From assembly GCA_023263825.1 (NCBI GenBank), contig JALQUJ010000096.1:1-10455 (forward strand): a stretch of 10,455 nt of DNA. The letters are read 5' to 3'. Origin of the DNA: Porticoccus sp. (GTDB lineage Bacteria; Pseudomonadota; Gammaproteobacteria; Pseudomonadales; Porticoccaceae). Positions 5,172 through 10,455 of the stretch are shown piece by piece. Made by a program: the position numbers and the translations under genes. Position 1 is the stretch's first letter; each line of letters starts with the position of its first letter. The notes below the pieces were generated by a model. The model was given only the letters and a program-made list of their open reading frames with translations, had not been told where the DNA came from and made no database searches.

Positions 5172-6593
5172 ATGTCCGCTTCTGGTTCGCCCAAGAATAT
5201 TCCACCGACTATTTTGGAAAAATTGTGTGACATTGTTGGTGAGCAGCGAGTGCTGACCGATGAAGTGTCTTTCCAGCAATATGGTGTGGATAGAACCACT
5301 GTTTGGGAAGCTTCCCCTGGTGTCGTGGTTTTGCCTGGCAGCACGGAAGAGGTGCAGGCCATTGTGCAGCTGGCTAACGCTGAAAACCTTGCTGTGGTGC
5401 CATCTGGTGGGCGCACAGGTTTAAGTGGTGGTGCAGTTTCCAAGGATGGGGAAATCGTTATTGCCATGGATCGAATGAAAAAGGTGGTGGCCTTCAATGA
5501 GGTAGACCGTATTGTCACCGTAGAGGCGGGCATGGTGACTCAACAGTTACAAGAGTTTGGCGAGGAGCAGGGGATGTTCTATCCCGTTGACTTTGCCTCT
5601 GCCGGGTCGAGCCAGGTAGGTGGAAATATTGCTACCAATGCAGGCGGTATTAAAGTGATTCGCTATGGAATGACGCGGGACTGGGTGATGGGGCTGAAGG
5701 TTGTCGATGGCAATGGCAATATTTTGGAATTGAATCAGGGCTTAGTAAAAAACAATACCGGGTTGGATTTCCGTCATTTGTTTATTGGCTCTGAAGGTAT
5801 GCTAGGCATTATTACCGAAGCATCCATACGTTTGACCCGTAAGGCTCAGGAACTCACTGTTTTGGTACTTGGGGTGGTGGATTTTCCCAGTATTATGGGG
5901 GTATTAAAAACCTTTAATGACGGTATGGACCTCACCGCTTTTGAGTTTTTTACCCATAACGGTATGGAAAAGGTGATTGCACACAGCGAAGTGCCAGCAC
6001 CATTTGAGACCGCCTCGCCCTTTTATGCATTGATAGAATTTGAGCAGCTGTCAGAGGCCGATTTAGAGCGTGCCATGGAGTTGTTTGAAACCTGCATGGA
6101 GCAAGGTTGGGTGGAAGACGGTGCGATCAGTCAAAGCTTGTCTCAGGCAGAGAATCTTTGGAAATTGCGTGAAGATATGTCTGAAACTATTTCCCAGTGG
6201 AAACCCTATAAAAATGATATCAGTGTGAGTGTGTCTCAAATGCCTGCCTTTATTGAGAAGGTCGATGTATTAGTGGCAGAGCAATACCCAGATTTTGAAA
6301 TCGTTTGGTTTGGCCATATTGGCGATGGCAATATCCACTTAAATATCCTCAAGCCCGACAACCTTTCTGTAGAAGAGTTTACGGAGCGTTGTGGTGGTGT
6401 GAGTAAACAGGTGGCTGCTTTAATCAAAGAATTTAATGGCAGTGTTTCCGCTGAACACGGTGTTGGCTTGTTGAAAAAAGATTACCTAGGCTACACTCGT
6501 TCTGAAACTGAACTGCAGCTTATGCGCCAGATTAAACAAGTATTTGATCCAAAAGGTATTATGAATCCAGGCAAAGTGGTTGATGCCCTTTAA
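5172..6593 (+). CDS. FAD-dependent D-2-hydroxyglutarate dehydrogenase (GlcD/D2HGDH-type FAD-binding oxidase)
   Basis: This flavoprotein of the vanillyl-alcohol-oxidase superfamily is expected to oxidise D-2-hydroxyglutarate to 2-oxoglutarate, passing electrons towards the respiratory chain. From the ATG at 5172 it has 473 residues. The FAD domain (about 45-220) carries PSGGRTGLSGG (77-87), SSQVGGNIATNAGG (146-159) and GSEGMLGIITE (206-216). The C-terminal oxidase domain carries GHIGDGNIH (381-389) and SAEHGVG (426-432), with the family's metal-site histidines and glutamate. I prefer 5172 because GGAG lies nine bases upstream. ATG 5163 is too close to that site, and TTG 5157 overlaps it. In Pseudomonas the gene next to serA encodes D-2-hydroxyglutarate dehydrogenase and is reported to drive serine synthesis. 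The same pairing supports that specificity over glycolate or D-lactate. A 37-base gap links it to the next gene. Confidence 0.88.
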   Translation: MSASGSPKNIPPTILEKLCDIVGEQRVLTDEVSFQQYGVDRTTVWEASPGVVVLPGSTEEVQAIVQLANAENLAVVPSGGRTGLSGGAVSKDGEIVIAMDRMKKVVAFNEVDRIVTVEAGMVTQQLQEFGEEQGMFYPVDFASAGSSQVGGNIATNAGGIKVIRYGMTRDWVMGLKVVDGNGNILELNQGLVKNNTGLDFRHLFIGSEGMLGIITEASIRLTRKAQELTVLVLGVVDFPSIMGVLKTFNDGMDLTAFEFFTHNGMEKVIAHSEVPAPFETASPFYALIEFEQLSEADLERAMELFETCMEQGWVEDGAISQSLSQAENLWKLREDMSETISQWKPYKNDISVSVSQMPAFIEKVDVLVAEQYPDFEIVWFGHIGDGNIHLNILKPDNLSVEEFTERCGGVSKQVAALIKEFNGSVSAEHGVGLLKKDYLGYTRSETELQLMRQIKQVFDPKGIMNPGKVVDAL

Positions 6594-6630
6594 TGTAGTA
6601 ACAGTTCCTTGAATAAAGATAATAGGAAAA

Positions 6631-7032
6631 ATGATGACTGAAGACGCGAACAAGGACGATAATAATACGCCTCAACCATTAGAACAGTCAGTCGAGGTTG
6701 TAGGAACGGCAGAAGCCGCTGTTGATGATAAGCTAAAAAATCTGACCCAACTGGTTTATATCCTTCAGGCCATTAGTTTGGCGGTAGGGCTCACGGCTAT
6801 TGCAGGACTGATACTAAATTATCTTAAGCGAGATGAAGTAAAGGGCACTTACCTTGAAGATCACTTTCGCTGGCAAATTAAAACTTTTTGGTATGCCTTG
6901 GTTGGCGTCATTCTCGGTTGGTTATTGGTGATTGTTCTCGTAGGGTTTTTGATTTGGGCAGTGGTTGGCCTTTGGTATATCTACCGCATTGTTAAGGGGT
7001 GGTTGGCGTTAAATGATGGCAAAAGCCCTTAG
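6631..7032 (+). CDS. Small inner-membrane protein, probable operon partner of the dehydrogenase
   Basis: A conserved-looking membrane protein of 133 residues with no assigned function. The first 37 residues are acidic, Asn/Asp-rich and probably disordered. TM1 spans about 41-64 (LVYILQAISLAVGLTAIAGL). A polar loop with HFRWQIKTFWY (78-88) leads into about 33 hydrophobic residues (86-118) that likely form two helices. The HFRWQIxTFW sequence recalls small Tic20/DUF4870-like membrane proteins found next to serA and dehydrogenase genes in pseudomonads; this is from memory. AGGA lies three bases before the ATG at 6631 and six before a second in-frame ATG at 6634, so 6634 may be the real start. 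The 37-base gap from the dehydrogenase, without a terminator, suggests co-transcription. The stop codon lies inside the first copy of a 13-bp repeat. Confidence 0.75.
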   Translation: MMTEDANKDDNNTPQPLEQSVEVVGTAEAAVDDKLKNLTQLVYILQAISLAVGLTAIAGLILNYLKRDEVKGTYLEDHFRWQIKTFWYALVGVILGWLLVIVLVGFLIWAVVGLWYIYRIVKGWLALNDGKSP

Positions 7033-7111
7033 CGAAATAAAAACCCCTTAGCCCATTTTCAGTTAAATAATAAAGCCCTTAGCGTGTTTAACTTAAATTA
7101 AGAGCCCTTAA
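7022..7111. repeat. Degenerate CCCTTAG repeats upstream of the FAH gene
   Basis: AAAGCCCTTAGCG occurs exactly at 7022-7034 and again at 7072-7084. Shorter related copies are CCCTTAG at 7045-7051 and CCCTTAA at 7105-7111. The starts of the CCCTTA cores are 19, 31 and 29 bases apart. The first copy contains the stop codon of the preceding gene. They may be regulatory sites or traces of local duplication. Confidence 0.5.
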
Positions 7112-7132
7112 ACTAAAGCCAGGAGTCTAGTA

Positions 7133-7810
7133 GTGCGCTATTTTGATCATAGTATTCATTTTGCCGATGGAGGCTCACAACAAATTCCTGTTGGTAAAGT
7201 GGTATGCGTTGGTCTTAACTACAGTGACCATGTGGCAGAAATGAACAGTCAGCAGGCCGCTGAGCCGGTTCTTTTTCTTAAGCCAGCTAGTGCTTTAGTG
7301 CCCTTGGAGCAGCCTGTAGCGATTCCAGTAGAGTTTGGTAGTTGTCACCACGAAGTGGAAATGTCCATTTTGATTGGAGAGCAGCTGGCAGACTGCACTG
7401 AACAACAAGCGGCTGATGCCATTATTGGTGTGGGAGTAGCTTTAGATCTTACCTTACGCGATCTACAGAACCAGTTTAAACAGAAAGGGCACCCCTGGGA
7501 TAAAGCCAAGGGGTTTGATGGCGCCTGTCCTGCATCAGCGTTTGTTGACCGATCACAAGTGGATGATTTACAAGATCTGGAGCTGCGCTTAACTATTAAT
7601 GGTGAAGTGAAGCAGTCGTCCAATACCAGCCATATGATCACCCCAGTGTTGTCATTGATTGCTTATATATCAAGATTTTTCACTCTTATGCCGGGCGATA
7701 TTGTACTAACAGGAACCCCGGCTGGAGTGGGGCCGATATATCCGGGAGATAAACTGTCGGTGGAGTTGGTGGATATAATTTCTGTGGAAACACATGCTGT
7801 AGAGCGGTGA
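7133..7810 (+). CDS. Fumarylacetoacetate hydrolase (FAH) family protein, YcgM/FAHD1-like
   Basis: A predicted cytosolic metal-dependent enzyme of 225 residues, about the size of the single-domain FAHD1/YcgM group. Characterised members act as acylpyruvases, oxaloacetate decarboxylases or oxaloacetate keto-enol isomerases. VGLNYSDH (26-33) opens the fold. The metal ligands are Glu74 and Glu76 in HHEVEMSILIG, with Asp105 in GVALDLTLRD. Lys126 and GFDGACP (127-133) line the active site, and GTPAGVGP (194-201) is the conserved C-terminal loop. The start is GTG at 7133, with a strong AGGAG seven bases upstream and no better ATG in frame. It follows the membrane gene by 100 bases of repeat-bearing sequence, so it may be in the same transcript or have its own promoter. 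Its stop at 7810 directly abuts the stop of the convergent gene. Confidence 0.9.
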   Translation: MRYFDHSIHFADGGSQQIPVGKVVCVGLNYSDHVAEMNSQQAAEPVLFLKPASALVPLEQPVAIPVEFGSCHHEVEMSILIGEQLADCTEQQAADAIIGVGVALDLTLRDLQNQFKQKGHPWDKAKGFDGACPASAFVDRSQVDDLQDLELRLTINGEVKQSSNTSHMITPVLSLIAYISRFFTLMPGDIVLTGTPAGVGPIYPGDKLSVELVDIISVETHAVER

Positions 7811-8260
7811 TTAGATATTACGTTTACCTATCATAATAGTGATAAAACTGATGACTTCTTCGCTATTCTGGTTGAAACCTCGATACTGTATCCGCATAAC
7901 GCCTCTGTCGGGTTTAGAGTTTGAGGATTTTATTGATAGTATTTCTGCTTCTGTTTGAATTGTGTCACCAGGCCGTACTGGCAACAAAAATCTAATTTCA
8001 TCAATTCCTGGGCCCCCCATACTGACAGTGTTAAAAACTCCAGATTGCACCATTTTGCAAAAGCAAAGATTTAGCGTTTGAAAGCCACTACTAATTAGCC
8101 CTCCATAGGGGCCATCTTTTGCAGCTTCTATATCTGTATGGAAGATTTGAGGGTCATATTTTTGGGCAAACTCAAGGATTTTTGGTTCATCCAGGGTGAA
8201 ACTATCGGCCTTAAAGCGTTCTCCGATAGAAAAATCATCTAGGTAGCGTCCCGCATGCAT
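7811..8260 (-). CDS. MaoC-family dehydratase (hotdog-fold, R-specific enoyl-CoA hydratase-like)
   Basis: The 149 residues form a single hotdog domain. The hydratase-2 motif is complete: Asp36 and His41 in YDPQIFHTD, followed by GGLISSGFQT (53-62), which carries the catalytic glycine region. Family members hydrate trans-2-enoyl-CoA to (R)-3-hydroxyacyl-CoA or act on related acyl-CoAs; the substrate here is unknown. The fragment VRPGDTIQTEAEIL (95-108) is the typical MaoC central strand pair. The ATG at 8260 has a strong AGGTGG site about six bases upstream. A second, nearby ATG at 8256 is out of frame. A good sigma70 promoter lies at 8297-8326. The gene is convergent with the FAH gene with zero bases between stops and no terminator, so the two transcripts should overlap at their 3' ends. 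Confidence 0.92.
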   Translation of the reverse strand: MHAGRYLDDFSIGERFKADSFTLDEPKILEFAQKYDPQIFHTDIEAAKDGPYGGLISSGFQTLNLCFCKMVQSGVFNTVSMGGPGIDEIRFLLPVRPGDTIQTEAEILSIKSSNSKPDRGVMRIQYRGFNQNSEEVISFITIMIGKRNI

Positions 8261-8296
8261 ATAGTTCCACCTTTATTTTTTTAAGGGTTTCTTCAC

Positions 8297-8326
8297 TTTA
8301 TCATTTAAAACGGTAGTTAGTGTCAA
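8297..8326 (-). promoter_or_regulatory. Candidate sigma70 promoter for the MaoC-family gene
   Basis: On the minus strand a perfect TTGACA (8326-8321) is followed after 18 bp by GATAAA (8302-8297, four of six to TATAAT). Initiation would fall near 8290, about 30 bases upstream of the ATG at 8260. The divergent DUF1653 gene starts 21 bases beyond the -35. Confidence 0.5.
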
Positions 8327-8347
8327 ATCAAAAAGGGTTAAGGTTTA

Positions 8348-8557
8348 ATGATCAACAAAGGAATTTACAAGCACTTTAAGGGCAATCTTTATAGGGTGCT
8401 CGATATTGCCCGCCACAGTGAAACGGAAGAAGAGTATGTGGTTTACCGTGCCATGAAAGACGACAGCCTTTGGATCCGTCCATTGTCCATGTTTGATGAA
8501 GTCATTGAGCGTCATGGCAAAACGGTTAAGCGCTTTGAGTTTGTGGAAGAAGCGTGA
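8348..8557 (+). CDS. DUF1653 domain protein
   Basis: A 69-residue protein that is essentially one DUF1653 domain. The hallmark N-terminal part, GIYKHFKGNLYRVLDIARHSET (5-26), is followed by EEYVVYRAM (28-36) and the family's C-terminal pattern LWIRPLSMFDE (41-51), then FEFVEE. The fold is a small all-beta domain of unknown biochemical role, widespread in bacteria as a stand-alone protein or fused part. The full-length size matches stand-alone members. The ATG at 8348 follows AAGG four bases away, a little close but usable. It is divergent from the MaoC gene, with 87 bases between start codons. A G-rich tract follows the stop. Confidence 0.88.
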   Translation: MINKGIYKHFKGNLYRVLDIARHSETEEEYVVYRAMKDDSLWIRPLSMFDEVIERHGKTVKRFEFVEEA

Positions 8558-8567
8558 CCGTAGAATA

Positions 8568-8606
8568 GGGGATAGTCAGAGGAGGGTAGAAGACGGGGGA
8601 ATAGGG
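8568..8606 (+). other. G-rich tract with four G-runs
   Basis: G-runs of four (8568-8571), three (8584-8586), five (8595-8599) and three (8604-8606) lie on the plus strand, separated by 12, 8 and 4 bases. GAATAGGG occurs at both ends. The tract lies between two convergent genes. A long-loop G-quadruplex in RNA or DNA is possible but unproven. Confidence 0.35.
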
Positions 8607-8620
8607 TAGTAAGTATTAGA

Positions 8621-8875
8621 TTACTGAATTCTTAAAATAGGGCCACTATCAAAATCATTGCGATTAACGAGTTCATTGGTAATAGCCTCTGTAAATGCTG
8701 TATCCAAATTGGCATTTGATTCTTCATATAGGCTCAGAATACTCCATAGTTTGCTGCTTGAGAGCATATCCACGCGAGTATCTATCCAGTGGTAAATTTC
8801 CTCACCTGAGGCATCGATTTCTACATAGAAGTTTTTAGCCTGCTGTTTCATCAGTGTTTCATTGATGTTGTTCAT
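8621..8875 (-). CDS. Small acidic protein of unknown function, candidate Pho regulon member
   Basis: I do not recognise this 84-residue protein. It starts MNNINETLMKQQ and has a short strand-like FYVEIDASGEEIYHWID (16-32). A helical, leucine-containing section (40-72) is rich in Glu and Asn. There is no signal peptide, membrane segment or cysteine. I chose the ATG at 8875 because a GAG-type ribosome site lies eight bases upstream, inside AAAAAAGAG. An ATG at 8908 would add 11 basic residues but lacks a ribosome site. The gene's main interest is upstream: a Pho-box-like direct repeat in the correct orientation 78 bases before the start. The gene is convergent with DUF1653. Function is unknown; the coding call rests on length, start signals and even amino-acid composition. 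Confidence 0.6.
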   Translation of the reverse strand: MNNINETLMKQQAKNFYVEIDASGEEIYHWIDTRVDMLSSSKLWSILSLYEESNANLDTAFTEAITNELVNRNDFDSGPILRIQ

Positions 8876-8953
8876 AACATGTTCTCTTTTTTTCATTTGT
8901 TTTGTCATGGGTGCAACGATAATTTCCGTATATGTCAGCTAAATGGTGTTTTT

Positions 8954-8971
8954 ATGACAAAACGATGACAG
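8954..8971 (-). promoter_or_regulatory. Pho-box-like PhoB binding site
   Basis: Read on the minus strand the site is CTGTCAT-CGTT-TTGTCAT: two 7-bp direct repeats separated by 4 bp. This is the architecture of the PhoB consensus (CTGTCAT repeats, AT-rich 4-bp spacer). Continuing downstream at the same 11-bp phase, CTGACAT appears 22 bp after the second repeat (8938-8932), with a poor unit between. It points towards the 84-residue gene. No convincing -10 sits at the usual distance, which lowers confidence. Confidence 0.45.
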
Positions 8972-9079
8972 TTTTTTCCTCCAAATCAGCCTATAACGCG
9001 GCCTGGTTAATAAGCCATCTGGACATTTGGCTGGTCAGCCATCAAAGTACGCATCGTTTTTTGTTTATGGTTCTATTTT

Positions 9080-9108
9080 TTGTGGTTCTGTGACTATTAA
9101 TTTTTAAT
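9080..9108 (+). promoter_or_regulatory. Candidate sigma70 promoter for the MFS transporter
   Basis: TTGTGG (9080-9085, three of six) and TTTAAT (9103-9108, five of six) are spaced by 17 bp. Initiation near 9115 would give a leader of about 58 bases containing the TTAGGG repeats. TGGTTCT is repeated at 9068-9074 and 9083-9089 around the -35. The rest of the 8876-9172 gap holds the Pho-box-like site and a small TGGCT/AGCCA inverted repeat (9028-9041). Confidence 0.3.
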
Positions 9109-9131
9109 AATCAATCTTTAACAACACAGCT

Positions 9132-9173
9132 TTAGGGCTAGTGGATTAGGGTTGGTCAGTTAGGGTAAGTAAA
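9132..9173 (+). repeat. Three TTAGGG units at exact 14-bp spacing ending at the transporter start
   Basis: TTAGGG begins at 9132, 9146 and 9160. Each is followed by three variable bases and GT, giving a shared pattern TTAGGGNNNGTNNN. The third AGGG (9162-9165) is seven bases before the ATG at 9173 and must serve as the ribosome binding site. Confidence 0.65.
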
Positions 9174-10357
9174 TGTCTTCAATTCTGTTCGAAAAAAAAC
9201 GTGTTGATGTAAATAGCGCAAAAGTACGTTTAGCAGCAATATTAATTAGCGTTTGCGCCATGATGTATTTCATCAACATGCCATTGATGTTGGGGTTGGC
9301 AGTGAAAGACCTTGGCCTGGTGCAATCACAAGTTTGGTTGTTGGGTGGGCTTTTTCTTGGTGGCGCAGCATTAGCTGCCATTCTTTCAGTTTTCTTTATT
9401 CGCATTGCTCATTGGCAGCGGCTGATATTTATCAGTGGGTTTATGAGCATAGTGGCTTTTTTGCTGCCTGTTTTTCTCTCGGGCTTTACTACCTTGCTGG
9501 TTTGTCAGGCACTGGCAGGTTTTTTTGCTGGCATTGGTTATGCTGTCGCCATTGCCTGCTTGGGTGATGCTAAAAACCCTACCTGTAATTATGGGTTGGC
9601 ACTAACGGCACAAACAGCGATGGTTGCTTTGGTCAGTTACCAATTACCTAACATCGTTATTAGGGGAACGACATTTCACGAAGTTTTAATGGTGGTTGCA
9701 GGCCTCTCAGTTGTTAGCATTTTACTGGGTACGATGATGCCTAGAAATGGAAAGCGAGCCAGCTTGAAAAGTGCTATGACGGAACAGAATCCTATAGCTG
9801 TTTTTGTTGCACTGTTTATTTTGTTACTGGTATTTGTGGGTGGTAGTTCAGTACGAAATTCCATTGAACCTATTGCTTCCCGCCTTGATTTTGCTGCCAC
9901 AGAGGGCGGTGGTGTGATGATTATTCTCATCTTGGCCAGTGGTCTGGGCTCGTTGATTGCTGCGTTAATGGATACTCGTTCGGGTTTTACTAAACCCATG
10001 GTGATTGCTTTAGGCGTAGCTGCAACTATTTTGGTGATGGGTGTCTTTCAGCTTTGGCCAGAGCAAATTAGTCTGATCTTTGCTTTTTGTCTTGTTGGGG
10101 GTGCATGGAATTTTGCTGCTGCCTACGGTATGGGGCTAACAGCAAAACTGGATAGCGGTGGTAAATACACACCGTTAATCGGTACCATGCAGATTCTCGG
10201 TAACGTCGCTGGTATCGCCATTGTAGGTTCTTTAGTTGTTGGTGGCAGTTACGTGTTGCCCTATATGTTTGCGTGTGTTGCCTGGATTTTGGCCTTGGTT
10301 GTTGTTATTCCATTGGTAAAACGTAATCAGAAGCTTATTGCGACAAGCAATGATTGA
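9173..10357 (+). CDS. Major facilitator superfamily (MFS) transporter
   Basis: A 394-residue inner-membrane protein with the length and two-half layout of an MFS carrier. Hydrophobic segments lie at about 19-41, 53-77, 84-103, 105-130, 139-158, 168-188, 207-226, 246-266, 275-293, 298-321, 335-357 and 361-383, which makes 12 helices. The central charged loop is 189-206 (MPRNGKRASLKS), and both termini are cytoplasmic. Helices 4 (CQALAGFFAGIGYAVAIA) and 10 (FCLVGGAWNFAAAYGMG) are glycine-rich, as usual for MFS packing. No canonical substrate motif lets me assign a cargo. The canonical loop 2-3 signature is not evident; that loop reads RIAHWQR. The ATG at 9173 uses the third TTAGGG repeat as its ribosome site. 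It is apparently monocistronic in this window, and no terminator is evident after the stop. Confidence 0.85.
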   Translation: MSSILFEKKRVDVNSAKVRLAAILISVCAMMYFINMPLMLGLAVKDLGLVQSQVWLLGGLFLGGAALAAILSVFFIRIAHWQRLIFISGFMSIVAFLLPVFLSGFTTLLVCQALAGFFAGIGYAVAIACLGDAKNPTCNYGLALTAQTAMVALVSYQLPNIVIRGTTFHEVLMVVAGLSVVSILLGTMMPRNGKRASLKSAMTEQNPIAVFVALFILLLVFVGGSSVRNSIEPIASRLDFAATEGGGVMIILILASGLGSLIAALMDTRSGFTKPMVIALGVAATILVMGVFQLWPEQISLIFAFCLVGGAWNFAAAYGMGLTAKLDSGGKYTPLIGTMQILGNVAGIAIVGSLVVGGSYVLPYMFACVAWILALVVVIPLVKRNQKLIATSND

Positions 10358-10379
10358 GTCGTCCATAGTTGAGATACGG

Positions 10380-10423
10380 TTAAGGGATAATTAAGACATA
10401 GTTAAGACATAGTTAAGAGATAG
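10380..10423. repeat. Four tandem 11-bp units with a TTAAG core
   Basis: Units are TTAAGGGATAA (10380-10390), TTAAGACATAG (10391-10401 and 10402-10412, identical) and TTAAGAGATAG (10413-10423). A degenerate fifth, TTGAGATACGG, precedes them (10369-10379). One-helical-turn direct repeats are the layout bound by OmpR/PhoB-family regulators, and the TTAA core with five bases between six-base half-sites resembles PmrA-type sites. Any target gene lies beyond the right edge. Confidence 0.75.
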
Positions 10424-10455
10424 TAGCTATCAGTTTAAATATGAATCGACTTCAG

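Noticed and set aside
4999..5256. 85-codon ORF covering the hairpin-rich spacer and the dehydrogenase start
   Set aside because: It runs out of frame through the FAD protein's N-terminus, and its composition follows the hairpins, not a protein.
5120..5533. Minus-strand ORF over the dehydrogenase start
   Set aside because: It is Thr/Ser/Pro-rich low-quality translation opposite a clear FAD domain.
9132..9165. Telomere-like TTAGGG repeats
   Set aside because: They are spaced 14 bp apart, not tandem hexamers, and sit in a bacterial gene leader.
9160..9405. Minus-strand ORF opposite the transporter N-terminus
   Set aside because: It is antisense to the first transmembrane helices of a complete MFS gene, with no independent support.
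10380..10423. CRISPR array
   Set aside because: The 11-bp units are directly tandem, with no spacers and no cas genes nearby.

Overview
The window looks like chromosomal DNA of a free-living gammaproteobacterium, probably a marine, Pseudomonas- or Cellvibrio-like lineage. The evidence is a Calvin-subtype class II aldolase, an E. coli-type SerA with a C-terminal ACT domain, a D-2-hydroxyglutarate dehydrogenase divergent from serA as in pseudomonads, and moderate to low GC. There are no rRNA or tRNA genes, no insertion sequences, no CRISPR array and no phage genes.

Layout. Bases 2-880 are the 3' part of a class II fructose-bisphosphate aldolase gene, closed by an intrinsic terminator. Bases 961-3557 are a visibly AT-rich stretch. 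It holds an unknown lipoprotein, a small conserved protein often mislabelled 'Fis family', a monoacylglycerol-lipase-like hydrolase, a probably frameshifted 53-residue membrane peptide and a 76-residue two-helix membrane protein. Bases 3632-6593 are the metabolic core: serA (minus) and D-2-hydroxyglutarate dehydrogenase (plus), separated by about 286 bases packed with inverted repeats. A small membrane protein gene and an FAH-family hydrolase gene follow the dehydrogenase. The FAH gene meets a MaoC-type hydratase gene tail to tail with no bases between the stop codons. Then come a DUF1653 gene, a small unknown gene behind a good Pho-box match, and an MFS transporter gene. The window ends in an exact 11-bp tandem repeat.

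How the genes may work together. The clearest functional unit is serA plus the dehydrogenase. SerA-type enzymes can reduce 2-oxoglutarate to D-2-hydroxyglutarate while oxidising 3-phosphoglycerate, and the flavoprotein returns D-2-hydroxyglutarate to 2-oxoglutarate, which pulls serine synthesis forward. The FAH-family and MaoC-like enzymes are plausible small-acid or acyl-CoA enzymes, but nothing here fixes their substrates.

The most unusual signals are non-coding: the hairpin-rich serA/dehydrogenase spacer, a Pho-box-like array in front of an unknown 84-residue protein, an OmpR-family-style 11-bp repeat array at the right edge, and a 14-bp-period TTAGGG repeat that includes the transporter's ribosome binding site. 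I found no convincing evidence of a complete new multi-gene system.
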